The notes under the pieces: generated by a model | Seen by the model: the letters and a program-made list of their open reading frames with translations, nothing else | Database searches by the model: none | Told to the model about the DNA's origin: nothing | Shown here: in pieces, positions 18,645 through 29,523 of the stretch | Layout of the letters: each line of letters starts with the position of its first letter | Numbering within the stretch: position 1 is the stretch's first letter | Assembly (NCBI RefSeq): GCF_003992615.1 | Contig: NZ_RZMY01000006.1 | Span: forward strand, 481,679 to 545,678 | DNA from: Flagellimonas beolgyonensis | GTDB taxonomy: Bacteria; Bacteroidota; Bacteroidia; Flavobacteriales; Flavobacteriaceae | Direction: 5' to 3' | Length of the DNA: 64,000 nt | Translations under genes and position numbers: made by a program

Positions 18645-18675
18645 CAAATGTACCTTTTCAGATCATAGATCGCAA
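18645..18675 (-). promoter_or_regulatory. Bacteroidota-type promoter of the tRNA pair
   Basis: On the minus strand TTG (18675-18673), 20 bases, then TACATTTG (18652-18645), an exact match to the flavobacterial TTG-N17-23-TAnnTTTG consensus. Transcription should start near 18638, about 33 bases before tRNA-Ser. Confidence 0.75.
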
Positions 18676-18717
18676 CTATTTTTCCATTTTTTTGGCACAT
18701 TAATTCGGAACAGCTTC

Positions 18718-20754
18718 CTATTCAGGGTACTCCACCCGCAAATGGTAGATATTGGTGAGTTTCTGTTTCAGTACTTTCTTCACCATTTCTATCTCTTTCA
18801 GGGTAATATTGGCGTTCAAAAACTGGTTGGCCTGCATCTGTCCCTTCACTATTTTCTCCACAAACTCATCAATAACGGTAAAGGTTGGGTTCTTCAAACT
18901 TTTGGAGGCAGCCTCTACGGCATCCGACATCATAAGAATGGCTGTTTCCTTGGAAAAAGGAATGGGTCCGGGATACCTGAAATTGGCTTCGTCCACCTCT
19001 GGATCAATTTCCTGCTGTTTCTTAAAAAAATAGTAGACCAAGGTGGTTCCGTGGTGTGTTCGGATAAAATCGATGATACGATCCGGAATATTGTTTTTCC
19101 GTGCAATTTCAATACCGTTGATCACGTGATCGATAATGATTTTGGCACTTTCCTTCGGGGGCAAATCATCATGCGGATTTACACTGGTGATTTGGTTTTC
19201 GGTAAAATAAGTGGGGTTTTCCATTTTACCGATATCATGGTATAGGGCCCCTACCCTAACCATCATGGCATTTGCCCCTACTTCATTGGCAGCGGCCTCG
19301 GCCAAATTGGCCACCTGCAACGAATGGTGAAAGGTTCCCGGTGCCTTATCTGATAGCTCTTTCAATAATTTGGAATTGGTATCGGAAAGCTCCAAAAGGG
19401 AAACATCGGAAACCAAACCAAACAATTTTTCGAACATATAGATCAAAGGTTGGGCGAAAAGGGTCAATAACCCGTTTAACACAAAAACCCCGAACAAAAT
19501 CCATTCGATGTTCTCCAAACTTCCTTCATGAATGGCATGAAAGGCGAAATAACCGATGATATAGATCAAGGTAATCTGCCCCACCGAAATGAAGAGATTG
19601 GCCCTCTTGTAAAGCTCAGAGGCTGTTAAAATGGTTACGATACCGGCTATGATCTGTAAAAAGATGTATTCAAAACTATTGGGTACCACAAAGCCAAGAA
19701 TCAATACCGTTAACACATGGGCAAATAATCCCAAACGGGCATCGAAGAAATTCTTGAGCACCAAGGGCAAAATACACAAGGGCACCACATACACATAATC
19801 TTCGTAGTGCTTTACCATCAACGTGGTGGCCAGCACCATCAACAAAATATTGAAAAATATAAAAGTGACCTTATTATTGTTTCGGTAGATCTCGTAGCGG
19901 TACCTTTTCAGAAAAAGGAAAAGCATGACCAAAACCAACGCTACCAGAATAGTATACCCCAAAAGGATAAAATAATAGTTGTTGCCGCTCCACAATTCGG
20001 ATTCATATTCATCCTTCAAGGAGCTCAATACTTTAAAATCCTCTGCCTCCACAATCTCGCCTTTTGCGATGATCAATTTGCCTTGCGCCACCTCCCCTCT
20101 TGTAAAGGAAATTTTGGAAAGTTCATCACTTAGGGCACTTTCCGTGAGGGCTTCATCAAATGCCAAATTGGGACGCAAGTTTCTTTGGATCAACCCCTCT
20201 ATCAGGGATGCGTTGTTGTTTCCCGTGAGTCTTAAAAGCTCGGAAACCTTTTGTTGGGCCGCGGCAATATCCAAAAAGTTTACCGGGGCAACAGGCTGTG
20301 CCTCATTGTCCCTTAAAACAAGTACCGAGGTTGAACCGGGAAGGTTTTGAAAAATGCCAATCTGATAAACTTGTTCCACAATTTCTTGGGACAGGTTCAT
20401 CAATCGCTGCCGCTGCAAGTTCGACAGATCGCTTGCCGATAAAAGTGTATTGGTCCCGTTTTCAACAGCTTCCTTAACATTGGAAACGACGGATGCATCA
20501 AAGATGTAGTACTCTGTTTTATTGGTTCGAAGGGCATTTTGTTCCTGTTCTACCTCTTCCTTTGATTTTTTAATGGAAAAATCAATGGGGGCATACAAAT
20601 TCTCATATTGCCAAGGTTTCCCCTTCTGGAATTCGTATTTGAACTTGCCTCCTTTGGGAAAAAAGAAGACAATAAGGGCCACCGAAACAAAATAAAGGAA
20701 ATACTTGTAGACAAGTGATTGGTGTTTGTAAACGTTATCCAAAGTCTTTCCCAT
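18718..20754 (-). CDS. 7TM-HD phosphohydrolase, PgpH-type c-di-AMP phosphodiesterase
   Basis: A 678-residue membrane protein. One N-terminal membrane helix (about 17-34), an extracytoplasmic domain (about 45-260), a seven-helix membrane region (about 262-450), and a cytoplasmic HD domain. HD motif residues are visible: FHHSLQVANLAEAA (about 475-488), LYHDIGK (about 503-509) and a later THHGTT. This layout is that of the PgpH/YqfF family, which cleaves c-di-AMP to pApA in Firmicutes; activity in Bacteroidota is inferred from the family. It is divergent from the thiolase gene with 113 bases between starts. Confidence 0.9.
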   Translation of the reverse strand: MGKTLDNVYKHQSLVYKYFLYFVSVALIVFFFPKGGKFKYEFQKGKPWQYENLYAPIDFSIKKSKEEVEQEQNALRTNKTEYYIFDASVVSNVKEAVENGTNTLLSASDLSNLQRQRLMNLSQEIVEQVYQIGIFQNLPGSTSVLVLRDNEAQPVAPVNFLDIAAAQQKVSELLRLTGNNNASLIEGLIQRNLRPNLAFDEALTESALSDELSKISFTRGEVAQGKLIIAKGEIVEAEDFKVLSSLKDEYESELWSGNNYYFILLGYTILVALVLVMLFLFLKRYRYEIYRNNNKVTFIFFNILLMVLATTLMVKHYEDYVYVVPLCILPLVLKNFFDARLGLFAHVLTVLILGFVVPNSFEYIFLQIIAGIVTILTASELYKRANLFISVGQITLIYIIGYFAFHAIHEGSLENIEWILFGVFVLNGLLTLFAQPLIYMFEKLFGLVSDVSLLELSDTNSKLLKELSDKAPGTFHHSLQVANLAEAAANEVGANAMMVRVGALYHDIGKMENPTYFTENQITSVNPHDDLPPKESAKIIIDHVINGIEIARKNNIPDRIIDFIRTHHGTTLVYYFFKKQQEIDPEVDEANFRYPGPIPFSKETAILMMSDAVEAASKSLKNPTFTVIDEFVEKIVKGQMQANQFLNANITLKEIEMVKKVLKQKLTNIYHLRVEYPE

Positions 20755-20867
20755 GCTAAACTGCTGTTGACATCAAAAATAGAAAATATAAATAAGAAGT
20801 TAAGCTACCCATCCTTCTAGACCTTTGCATTATAATTTAGTATTTTCGCAGGAACAATAATGCACAT

Positions 20868-22043
20868 ATGAAAAAAGTAGTAATCGTATCGGCTGCCAGA
20901 ACACCAATAGGTAGTTTTATGGGAGCCCTATCCACCATACCAGCACCAAAATTGGGTGCAGTGGCCATTAAGGGAGCATTGGAAAAAATCAATTTGAAGC
21001 CCGAACTTGTAGATGAAGTTTTGATGGGCAATGTTGTACAGGCAGGTACGGGTCAGGCCCCGGCAAGACAAGCGGCCATTTTTGCAGGAATACCCAACAC
21101 GGTACCCTGTACTACCGTAAACAAGGTATGCGCCTCGGGAATGAAAGCCATTACCCAAGGAGCCCAGAGTATTGCCTTGGGCGAAAATGAGATCGTAGTG
21201 GCTGGCGGCATGGAAAACATGAGTCTTATTCCTCATTATGCCTACATGCGAAGTGGAACCAAGTTTGGCCCTACCACTTTGGTGGATGGCATGCAAAAAG
21301 ACGGTTTGGTAGACGCCTACGACCAAAATGCCATGGGGGTGTGTGCAGATGCATGTGCCACCGAATATGAATTTAGCCGAGAGGATCAAGATAACTTCGC
21401 CATCCAATCTTACCAAAGATCGGCCGAGGCGTGGAAAGCAGGAAAATTTGCCAACGAAGTGGTACCTGTTGAAGTGCCCCAGCGTAGAGGAGAACCTATT
21501 TTGGTCACCGAGGATGAGGAGTACAAGAATGTTAATATCGATAAAATTCCTGCTCTTAGACCTGCTTTTACCAAAGAAGGCACCGTAACCGCTGCGAATG
21601 CATCCACCATTAACGACGGTGCGGCCGCAGTTGTGCTCATGAGCGAGGAAAAAGCCAAGGAAATGGGATTAAAACCCCTAGCGACCATAAAAAGTTATGC
21701 CGATGCCGCCCGAGAACCCGAATGGTTTACCATGGCCCCGGCAAAGGCATTGCCCAAAGCTCTTGGTCGGGCCGGTGTTTCTGTGGATGATGTGGATTTC
21801 TTTGAAATCAACGAAGCCTTTTCCGTGGTCGGATTGGCCAATATGAAGGCATTGGGATTGGACAACGAAAAGGTGAACGTAAACGGTGGAGCCGTATCGC
21901 TTGGACACCCCTTAGGTTGTTCCGGTGCCCGAATCACCATAACACTTTTGAATATTTTGGAACAGAACAATGCCAAATTAGGTGCAGCGGCCATCTGCAA
22001 TGGTGGTGGTGGAGCGTCGGCCATTGTTTTGGAACGAAATTAG
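20868..22043 (+). CDS. Acetyl-CoA C-acyltransferase (thiolase)
   Basis: A 391-residue degradative/biosynthetic thiolase, full family length. The nucleophilic Cys88 lies in VCASGMKA, and the second active-site motifs are GHPLGCSG with His347 and ICNGGGG with Cys377. It condenses or cleaves acyl-CoA and acetyl-CoA in fatty-acid or short-chain acyl-CoA metabolism. The start ATG follows AGGAACAATAATGCAC. It is followed 22 bases later by the C40-like gene, a neighbour with no obvious metabolic link. Confidence 0.95.
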   Translation: MKKVVIVSAARTPIGSFMGALSTIPAPKLGAVAIKGALEKINLKPELVDEVLMGNVVQAGTGQAPARQAAIFAGIPNTVPCTTVNKVCASGMKAITQGAQSIALGENEIVVAGGMENMSLIPHYAYMRSGTKFGPTTLVDGMQKDGLVDAYDQNAMGVCADACATEYEFSREDQDNFAIQSYQRSAEAWKAGKFANEVVPVEVPQRRGEPILVTEDEEYKNVNIDKIPALRPAFTKEGTVTAANASTINDGAAAVVLMSEEKAKEMGLKPLATIKSYADAAREPEWFTMAPAKALPKALGRAGVSVDDVDFFEINEAFSVVGLANMKALGLDNEKVNVNGGAVSLGHPLGCSGARITITLLNILEQNNAKLGAAAICNGGGGASAIVLERN

Positions 22044-22065
22044 GTATACAATACAGAATCAATAA

Positions 22066-22818
22066 ATGCAGTACGGAATTTGTCCTCTGAGCATAGTCCC
22101 TATCAGAACGTTACCGGACGATTGCTCTGAAATGTCTTCACAACTCCTATATGGAGAGCATTTCAAAATATTGGAGCAGAGAAAGAAATGGAGCAAGATC
22201 CGTACTGCATACGATGGTTTTGAAGGATGGGTTGCCAATAATCAGATTGTTGTTCTACTTGAAGAGGACTTCCAAGGACTCTGTGATGTTGAAGCCCTCG
22301 ACTTATCCTCGGATATCATCTCCCACATTTGTACGAGCGAAGGTTTGTTAATGCCCATTCTTTTAGGGTCGTCCATCAATGGTTCTTCGTTGCTGAAACA
22401 TTCGTTCGAAGGATTGTGCACAAACCATAAAATGGAACGGGAAGGATTGGTGGATATCGCTTTTCTATTTGTAAAGGCTCCTTATTTAAACGGAGGAAGA
22501 ACACCTTTTGGAATCGATGCTGCAGGATTTGCCCAAATGGTTTATAAAATTGGTGGGTATGCGCTTAAACGTACGGCCGAAGAACAATCCAAACAGGGTG
22601 AACCTTTATCCTTTATTGAGGAAAGTGAGCCAGGTGATCTGGCCTTTTTTGACAACAATGAAGGAACCATTGATCATGTGGGCATTATCCTTAAGGACAA
22701 TTACATTATCCATGTAAACGGGCATGTGCGTATCGACCGATTGGACCATACCGGAATTTTCAACACCGACGAAAAGTTATATACCCATCAACTTCGGGTG
22801 ATCAAAAAAATAATCTAA
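22066..22818 (+). CDS. NlpC/P60 (C40)-like protein lacking the catalytic Cys
   Basis: A 250-residue protein with an N-terminal SH3-like domain (about 1-65, with GEHFKILEQRKKWSKIR and GWV) and a C-terminal NlpC/P60 domain. C40 enzymes cut peptidoglycan stem peptides using Cys-His-His. Here the motif normally read as GIDCSGF is GIDAAGF: residue 152 is Ala (codon GCT, 22519-22521). The His positions (His204 in DHVGI and His216 in IIHVNG) are kept, as is the surrounding fold (GEPLSFIEESEPGDLAFF). No signal peptide is seen. It is probably a non-catalytic cell-wall-binding or regulatory relative; a two-base change from Cys argues against a simple sequencing error. Confidence 0.85.
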   Translation: MQYGICPLSIVPIRTLPDDCSEMSSQLLYGEHFKILEQRKKWSKIRTAYDGFEGWVANNQIVVLLEEDFQGLCDVEALDLSSDIISHICTSEGLLMPILLGSSINGSSLLKHSFEGLCTNHKMEREGLVDIAFLFVKAPYLNGGRTPFGIDAAGFAQMVYKIGGYALKRTAEEQSKQGEPLSFIEESEPGDLAFFDNNEGTIDHVGIILKDNYIIHVNGHVRIDRLDHTGIFNTDEKLYTHQLRVIKKII

Positions 22819-22820
22819 AC

Positions 22821-22852
22821 AAAAAAGCCCCGACAATGTCAGGGCCTTTTTT
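22821..22852. terminator. Bidirectional terminator
   Basis: Hairpin AAAAAAGCCC...GGGCCTTTTTT with the GCCCCGA / TCAGGGC stem (one mismatch), located between the convergent C40-like and TPR genes. T-rich tails exist in both directions, so it can end both transcripts. Confidence 0.8.
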
Positions 22853-22868
22853 ATTGTTTGGCATCGGG

Positions 22869-24131
22869 TTACTCACCCAACAACTTCTTGATTCTCATAA
22901 AGTTTTCCGTGTCACCCAAAGCACCGTAGATGTTCTTCAACTGGGTCAACACACTTTGGTTGCCAGGATTCGATTTCAAGGCTTCTTCCAGCACTTTTGC
23001 ACCTTCCCTGAATAAATCATCCTTTTTCTCTTTTAACTCATCATATTTAGCGATATCTGCCCTTGATGAGCCCAAAGCATTCATTTCATCAATCAGACCG
23101 TTACCTTCATTTACATAAGTGGTAGAAAGGTTCAATAGAGCATTGATGTAACCAGGATCAACTTCCAAAGCTTTGATGTAAGCCGCTCTGGCCTCTTCCA
23201 AATTACCCTGCTCCATATTGATTACCCCAATATTGTAAAGCAAGTCTGGATTGTCAGGCGCCATGGAGGAAGCTTCTGCCATCAATTCCTTGAATTTATC
23301 CTTATCACCCATAGTGTAATATAGATTGGCTTCTCCCAAAACCAAGTTTACGTCATCTGGGTTTTCGGTACGAGCGTCGGTGTAAGCTGCCAAAGCTTTG
23401 TCATTGTCACCCAGTTGTTGATTGATCAACGCAATATTTTTAACAATTTCTGGCTTTTTGGAAGGACTAACTTCTTCCTTTGGATCTTTATGTGTTCCTG
23501 CCTTTACATATAACTCTCGAGTTGTTTTGTCCATGGTTTCGGTTTCGCCGGTCTCTATATTAACGGCAGTATAGCTAACAGAACTGCCATCATAATTCAA
23601 ATCCTTTAACTCATTGTAGTACTTCAAGGCTTTCTCATAATCCTGACCGTTAACGGCACTGCTCGCAGCGTAGTAAAGATAAATCGTATCCATTGGGCTC
23701 AATTTATAACCCATGTATAGTTTTTCGGCAGCTTCAGCATATTTCTTATTGTTATTGTCCTCCACGGCCGCATTGATCAAATCGGCGGTCATTTGACCCA
23801 TTTTTTCCCTAGCAACAGGAGTATACTTTGTTTTTCCACTGGCTTCTTCCACAGCAATAACTTTTCTGTAGGCTTCAACGGCATTCTTAAATTTTGAAGC
23901 ATCCCCTTTTTGGGCCAAATCATAGTTTGCATTTCCCAAATCAACATAGTACTGTGCCTGAAGTTTTTCATCTGCCGATCCAATGGATGAAGATGCACTT
24001 TCAAGAGCTGCAAGTGCAGCTGCCGCATCTCCACTTTTCATAGCCTTTTCGGCAGCTTTGATCTCATCCTTCTGGGCAAAACCCATTGCTGAGATCCCTA
24101 TAGCTAGTAGTAGTATAACTTTAGTCTTCAT
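22869..24131 (-). CDS. Exported tetratricopeptide-repeat protein
   Basis: A 420-residue protein with a signal peptide (residues 1-19, ending GFAQ). The mature part is a chain of TPR-like helical hairpins, clearest at about 255-345 (NDKALAAYTDARTENPDD..., NLEEARAAYIKALEVDPGY...). It is Lys/Glu/Ala-rich and soluble, hence periplasmic or surface-exposed scaffold. The function is not shown by the sequence. It lies 33 bases after gyrA on the same strand and is probably partly co-transcribed with it, an arrangement of uncertain meaning. Confidence 0.88.
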   Translation of the reverse strand: MKTKVILLLAIGISAMGFAQKDEIKAAEKAMKSGDAAAALAALESASSSIGSADEKLQAQYYVDLGNANYDLAQKGDASKFKNAVEAYRKVIAVEEASGKTKYTPVAREKMGQMTADLINAAVEDNNNKKYAEAAEKLYMGYKLSPMDTIYLYYAASSAVNGQDYEKALKYYNELKDLNYDGSSVSYTAVNIETGETETMDKTTRELYVKAGTHKDPKEEVSPSKKPEIVKNIALINQQLGDNDKALAAYTDARTENPDDVNLVLGEANLYYTMGDKDKFKELMAEASSMAPDNPDLLYNIGVINMEQGNLEEARAAYIKALEVDPGYINALLNLSTTYVNEGNGLIDEMNALGSSRADIAKYDELKEKKDDLFREGAKVLEEALKSNPGNQSVLTQLKNIYGALGDTENFMRIKKLLGE

Positions 24132-24164
24132 GTCAAAAATTTAAATATTTGTGTTTATCGATTA

Positions 24165-26690
24165 TTAATTATTTTCATTGTTTTCATCAATAGCTGTGCC
24201 ATCTTCTCCTTTGACCTCAATATCCAAGATGTTGGTATCGTCCATTGGGTCGTCTTCCTTCATCACTTTGGCGACCGCTGCAATGGAATCCCCTCCTTTT
24301 AAATTGATGAGTCTAACCCCTTGTGTGGCCCGACCCATGACACGGAGGTCTTCCACGCTCATACGGATGGCGATTCCCGATTTGTTGATGATCATCAAAT
24401 CATCGGTATCGGTAACATTTTTGATGGCGACCAAGCCTCCGGTTTTATCCGTGATGGAAATGGTCTTCACCCCTTTACCGCCCCTATTGGTGATACGGTA
24501 ATCATCGAGGTTAGATCGTTTTCCATACCCGTTTTCGGAAACAACCAAGATATCATCCTCAAAGTTGTGGACCGATACCATTCCAATGACCTCATCATTG
24601 TCATCGGCCAAAGTAATGCCTCGTACACCTGATGCATTCCTGCCCATTGGCCGTGTTTTACTTTCTTCAAAACGAATGGCCTTCCCGGATTTAAGTCCCA
24701 AGAAAATTTGGCTTGTACCCGTGGTCAGTTTGGCTTCCAAAAGCTCATCACCATCCCTAACCGTAATGGCATTGATACCATTTTGGCGTGGTCTGGAGTA
24801 TTGTTCCAATGAGGTTTTCTTCACCACACCTTTTTTGGTGGCCATGATCACATAATGGCTGTTCACGTAATCTTCATCCTTCAGATCTTGGGTACAGATG
24901 AAGGCCTTTACCTTATCATCCGTTTCGATATTGATCAAGTTTTGGATGGCCCTTCCTTTGGAAGTCCTGCTTCCTTCCGGAATTTCATACACCCGCATCC
25001 AGAAACATTTTCCCTTTTGGGTGAAGAACAACATGTACTGGTGGTTGGTGCCCACGAACAAATGCTCCAAGAAATCCTCGTTTCGGGTAGAGGATGCCTT
25101 TTGGCCCACTCCGCCCCTATTTTGGGTCTTGTATTCGGACAATGGCGTCCTTTTGATATATCCGGCATGGGAGATGGTAATCACCACCTGCTCGTCCGGA
25201 ATCATATCCTCAATGCTAAGGTCTCCTCCCGCATAGTTGATTTCGGAACGTCTTTCATCACCGTATTTTTCCTTTACTTCCTGCAATTCATCCTTGATGA
25301 TCTGCATTCTGCGCTCCTTTTTTTCAAGAATGTCCTTCAAGTCCTCGATGGTCTTCAACAATTCTTCGTATTCTTCACGAAGTTTGTCTTGTTCCAACCC
25401 GGTCAATTGACGTAAGCGCATCTCTACGATGGCCTTGGCCTGAATCTCGGAAAGTTTGAAGCGTTCCATCAAATTGGTACGAGCTTCGTCCACATTGGAA
25501 GAACCACGGATAATGGCAATCACTTCATCAATATTGTCCGATGCAATGATCAAACCTTGAAGGATGTGTTCCCTCTCTTGGGCCTTCCTCAGTTCATAGG
25601 TAGTTCTACGAACCACCACCTCATGGCGGTGTTCCACAAAGTAGTGGATAATCTCCTTAAGGTTCAACAATTGAGGTCGACCATTGACCAAGGCAATATT
25701 GTTGACACTAAAAGAAGATTGCAGCGCCGTGTACTTATAAAGTGTATTCAAAACGATATTCGGGATGGCGTCACGTTTTAAAATGTAAACGATACGCATT
25801 CCCTTTCTATCGGATTCATCACGGATGGATGCAATTCCTTCGATTTTCTTTTCGTTGACGAGATCGGCGGTTTTCTTGATCATGTCCGCCTTGTTCACCT
25901 GATAAGGGATCTCGGTAACAATGATGCACTCCCTACCCTGTACCTCCTCAAAAGAGGCCTTGGCGCGCATTACGACACGTCCGCGACCGGTATGAAACGC
26001 TTCCTTTACACCATCATAGCCATAAATGATACCACCGGTTGGAAAATCGGGTGCCTTGATATGGGTGATCAATTCATCTATTTCAATATCGTGGTTGTCG
26101 ATATAGGCAATGGTACCATCAACAACCTCCGAAAGGTTATGGGGGGGCATATTGGTGGCCATACCCACTGCAATTCCCGAAGCGCCATTCACCAACAGGT
26201 TGGGAATACGCGTGGGCAACACCGTAGGTTCCTGCAATGTATCATCAAAATTGAGTTGATGATCCACGGTTTCCTTATCGATATCCGCCAACATTTCGTC
26301 AGCGATCTTCCGCATTCTTGCCTCGGTATATCGCATGGCCGCCGGGCTGTCGCCATCCACGGAACCAAAGTTACCCTGGCCGTCTATAAGCATGTAACGC
26401 AAGCTCCACTCTTGGGCCATACGCACCATGGTATCGTAAACAGAGGTATCACCGTGGGGGTGATATTTACCCAAAACCTCCCCAACGATACGGGCAGACT
26501 TCTTGTGGGCGCTTGTGGACCTTACACCTAGTTCGTGCATTCCGAATAATACCCTTCGATGCACTGGTTTCAATCCATCACGAACATCTGGCAGGGCACG
26601 TGACACAATGACCGACATTGAATAATCAATGTAGGCAGATTTCATCTCATCCTCAATGTTGATAGGAATTAACTTTTCTCCTTCAGCCAT
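24165..26690 (-). CDS. gyrA: DNA gyrase subunit A
   Basis: An 841-residue GyrA. The winged-helix/tower region has the catalytic Tyr121 in MRYTEAR and the quinolone-pocket helix [11 protein letters not shown], with Thr82 and Asp86 at the positions of E. coli Ser83 and Asp87. The C-terminal beta-pinwheel has the GyrA-box variant QNRGGVG in place of QRRGGKG, which separates GyrA from ParC. The protein breaks, passes and rejoins DNA with GyrB to introduce negative supercoils. An acidic tail (DENNENN) ends the protein. ATG at 26688-26690 gives the usual [13 protein letters not shown] start. Divergent from clpC. Confidence 0.97.
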   Translation of the reverse strand: MAEGEKLIPINIEDEMKSAYIDYSMSVIVSRALPDVRDGLKPVHRRVLFGMHELGVRSTSAHKKSARIVGEVLGKYHPHGDTSVYDTMVRMAQEWSLRYMLIDGQGNFGSVDGDSPAAMRYTEARMRKIADEMLADIDKETVDHQLNFDDTLQEPTVLPTRIPNLLVNGASGIAVGMATNMPPHNLSEVVDGTIAYIDNHDIEIDELITHIKAPDFPTGGIIYGYDGVKEAFHTGRGRVVMRAKASFEEVQGRECIIVTEIPYQVNKADMIKKTADLVNEKKIEGIASIRDESDRKGMRIVYILKRDAIPNIVLNTLYKYTALQSSFSVNNIALVNGRPQLLNLKEIIHYFVEHRHEVVVRRTTYELRKAQEREHILQGLIIASDNIDEVIAIIRGSSNVDEARTNLMERFKLSEIQAKAIVEMRLRQLTGLEQDKLREEYEELLKTIEDLKDILEKKERRMQIIKDELQEVKEKYGDERRSEINYAGGDLSIEDMIPDEQVVITISHAGYIKRTPLSEYKTQNRGGVGQKASSTRNEDFLEHLFVGTNHQYMLFFTQKGKCFWMRVYEIPEGSRTSKGRAIQNLINIETDDKVKAFICTQDLKDEDYVNSHYVIMATKKGVVKKTSLEQYSRPRQNGINAITVRDGDELLEAKLTTGTSQIFLGLKSGKAIRFEESKTRPMGRNASGVRGITLADDNDEVIGMVSVHNFEDDILVVSENGYGKRSNLDDYRITNRGGKGVKTISITDKTGGLVAIKNVTDTDDLMIINKSGIAIRMSVEDLRVMGRATQGVRLINLKGGDSIAAVAKVMKEDDPMDDTNILDIEVKGEDGTAIDENNENN

Positions 26691-26950
26691 GCTAAAATCT
26701 TATAGTTTTTTGTGGTTAAAATATCATGGCAATATACAGAAATTAGCAGCCTTTACAGCGCATTGCGCTTACTTTATTAAAAAAATTATCAACAGTAGAT
26801 CCTTGTCTCTTATTGCATGGTAAAGCAGTGTTAAACCCGTTAAAAAAGTACCATTATTCCGACTTTTAATACATCTTTATCGAATAAGGGTACGGTATTT
26901 GACCACTGTAACAATACTTTTATTAATTTTAATTGCTGAAAAAGAAACGT

Positions 26951-29506
26951 ATGGACGACAATTTTTCCCCCAGAGTAAAAGACGTTATAGCATACAGCAA
27001 GGAGGAAGCCCTTAGATTAGGGCATGATTTTATTGGCACGGAACACCTTATGCTTGGTCTTTTAAGAGATGGAAATGGCAAGGCCATTAGTATATTGGAC
27101 GCACTGGATGTGGACTTGGAACACCTGAGAAGAAAGGTGGAGATCCTGAGTCCCGCCAATCCAAATACGGGCACAATGCAGAAAGACAAGAAAAATCTGC
27201 ATTTGACCCGACAAGCGGAGCGCGCCCTAAAAACAACATTTTTGGAAGCAAAACTTTTCCAAAGTTCTTCCATCAATACCGCACACCTGTTACTGTGCAT
27301 CCTTCGCAATGAAAACGACCCCACTACCAAGCTTTTGCACAAGTTGAAAGTGGATTATGATAATGTAAAGGAACAGTTCAAATCGATGATCACCAGCGAT
27401 GATGACTATATCGATTCCCCACAGGCCGAATCCTTCCCAGGCGACTCCGATGACATGGGCGATGCCAAAGAAGGCTCTTTCGGTTCAGGTTCTGCCCAAA
27501 AAGGAAACAAAAAATCCAAGACCCCTGTTTTAGACAATTTTGGTCGAGACCTAACGAAATTGGCCGAAGAGAACAAGCTCGATCCCGTAGTGGGACGCGA
27601 AAAGGAAATTGAGCGCGTTTCCCAAATTTTGAGCCGAAGAAAAAAGAACAACCCATTGTTGATCGGAGAACCCGGTGTGGGTAAAAGTGCCATTGCCGAA
27701 GGTTTGGCGCTGCGCATTATCAATAAAAAGGTATCCCGTATTCTTTACAATAAACGTGTAGTTACCTTAGATCTTGCATCTTTGGTTGCTGGCACCAAAT
27801 ATCGTGGACAGTTTGAGGAACGGATGAAGGCCGTGATGAACGAACTGGAAAAGAACGACGATATTATTCTCTTCATTGACGAGATCCATACCATTGTAGG
27901 TGCTGGTGGAGCCACTGGCAGCTTGGATGCTTCCAACATGTTCAAACCGGCATTGGCCCGGGGCGAAATTCAATGTATCGGCGCCACTACTTTGGATGAA
28001 TACCGTCAATACATCGAAAAAGATGGTGCTTTGGAGCGTCGCTTCCAAAAAGTAATGGTAGAGCCTACTTCCGTAGAGGAAACCATCGAAATTTTGATGA
28101 ACATTAAAGGGAAGTACGAAGACCACCACAATGTAAACTATACCGATGAGGCCATTTTGGCCTGCGTGAAGTTGACCAACCGATACATGACCGACCGTTT
28201 TCTTCCGGACAAGGCCATCGATGCTTTGGACGAAGCCGGTTCAAGGGTGCATATCGTGAACATGGACGTGCCCAAACAAATTTTGGAACTGGAAAGCCAG
28301 TTGGAAGATGTCCGTGAGCTTAAGAACAGCGTGGTCAAAAAACAGAAATACGAAGAGGCTGCCAAACTTCGAGACGATGAAAAGCGTTTGGAAAAAGAAT
28401 TGGCAACCGCCCAGGAACGTTGGGAAGAAGAAAGCAAACTGCACCGGGAAATCGTGACCGAAGACAATGTTGCCGACGTGGTTTCGATGATAAGTGGCAT
28501 CCCTGTAAACCGTATTGCCCAAACCGAAAGCAATAAATTGGCCGAACTGCCCAACTTGATCAAAGGTTTTGTCATCGGTCAGGATGAAGCAGTCGCCAAA
28601 GTGGCCAAGGCCATTCAACGTAATCGGGCCGGTCTTAAGGACCCCAATAAACCCATTGGATCTTTTATCTTTTTGGGACAAACCGGAGTTGGTAAGACCC
28701 AATTGGCCAAAATATTGGCCAAGGAACTATTCGATTCCGAAGATGCATTGATCCGTATCGATATGAGCGAGTACATGGAAAAATTCGCGATATCACGTTT
28801 GGTTGGTGCACCTCCCGGATACGTGGGCTATGAAGAAGGTGGCCAGTTGACCGAAAAAGTCCGTCGCAAACCCTACTCCGTAATCTTGTTGGACGAGGTG
28901 GAAAAAGCCCACCCTGATGTTTTCAACATGTTGTTGCAAGTATTGGACGATGGATTCTTAACGGATAGTTTGGGCCGAAAAATCGATTTTAGAAATACGA
29001 TCATCATCATGACCTCGAATATCGGTGCACGCCAATTGAAGGATTTTGGTCAAGGTGTAGGTTTTGGGACCGCTGCCAAACAAGCACAGGCCGATACACA
29101 TCAAAAAAGTGTGATCGAAAATGCCCTCAAAAAGGCTTTTGCCCCGGAGTTCTTGAACCGTATCGATGATGTTATTGTGTTCAATCCATTGGAAAGAGAG
29201 GATATTCACAAGATCATCGACATCGAACTGAACAAATTGTACAAACGAATCAAGGAAATCGGATACAATCTTACCCTTTCAGACAAGGCCAAAGATTACA
29301 TAGCCGAAAAAGGATTCGATAAACAATATGGTGCCAGACCTTTAAAAAGGGCCATCCAAAAATATATTGAGGATACTTTGGCAGAAGAAATCGTGAACTC
29401 AAAATTGGAAGAAGGAGACAATATTTTTATGGATCTGGATGAGAAAAAGGATGAACTTACCATCAAGATCAAAAAAACTGAAAAGTCGCCGGAAACAGAG
29501 GAGTAA
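26951..29506 (+). CDS. clpC: ATP-dependent Clp protease ATP-binding subunit ClpC
   Basis: An 851-residue Hsp100 unfoldase. Two Clp-N repeats (about 5-145), the first AAA+ module with Walker A GEPGVGKSA (about 239), a UVR-type middle segment (about 450-490, KQKYEEAAKLRDDEK), and the second AAA+ module with GQTGVGKTQ (about 576) and a C-terminal ClpB-D2 small domain. The UVR region marks ClpC rather than ClpA or ClpB. It feeds unfolded proteins to ClpP, which is not in this window. The ATG at 26951 is preferred over a TTG 18 bases upstream because it gives the standard MDDNFSPRVK start. A strong terminator follows. Confidence 0.95.
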   Translation: MDDNFSPRVKDVIAYSKEEALRLGHDFIGTEHLMLGLLRDGNGKAISILDALDVDLEHLRRKVEILSPANPNTGTMQKDKKNLHLTRQAERALKTTFLEAKLFQSSSINTAHLLLCILRNENDPTTKLLHKLKVDYDNVKEQFKSMITSDDDYIDSPQAESFPGDSDDMGDAKEGSFGSGSAQKGNKKSKTPVLDNFGRDLTKLAEENKLDPVVGREKEIERVSQILSRRKKNNPLLIGEPGVGKSAIAEGLALRIINKKVSRILYNKRVVTLDLASLVAGTKYRGQFEERMKAVMNELEKNDDIILFIDEIHTIVGAGGATGSLDASNMFKPALARGEIQCIGATTLDEYRQYIEKDGALERRFQKVMVEPTSVEETIEILMNIKGKYEDHHNVNYTDEAILACVKLTNRYMTDRFLPDKAIDALDEAGSRVHIVNMDVPKQILELESQLEDVRELKNSVVKKQKYEEAAKLRDDEKRLEKELATAQERWEEESKLHREIVTEDNVADVVSMISGIPVNRIAQTESNKLAELPNLIKGFVIGQDEAVAKVAKAIQRNRAGLKDPNKPIGSFIFLGQTGVGKTQLAKILAKELFDSEDALIRIDMSEYMEKFAISRLVGAPPGYVGYEEGGQLTEKVRRKPYSVILLDEVEKAHPDVFNMLLQVLDDGFLTDSLGRKIDFRNTIIIMTSNIGARQLKDFGQGVGFGTAAKQAQADTHQKSVIENALKKAFAPEFLNRIDDVIVFNPLEREDIHKIIDIELNKLYKRIKEIGYNLTLSDKAKDYIAEKGFDKQYGARPLKRAIQKYIEDTLAEEIVNSKLEEGDNIFMDLDEKKDELTIKIKKTEKSPETEE

Positions 29507-29523
29507 AACAATACAAAAATTTG

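Noticed and set aside
26426..26450. GyrA Thr82 at the E. coli Ser83 position as a quinolone-resistance mutation
   Set aside because: Thr at this place is, to my knowledge, the natural residue in many Flavobacteriaceae, and Asp86 is intact; not evidence for acquired resistance.
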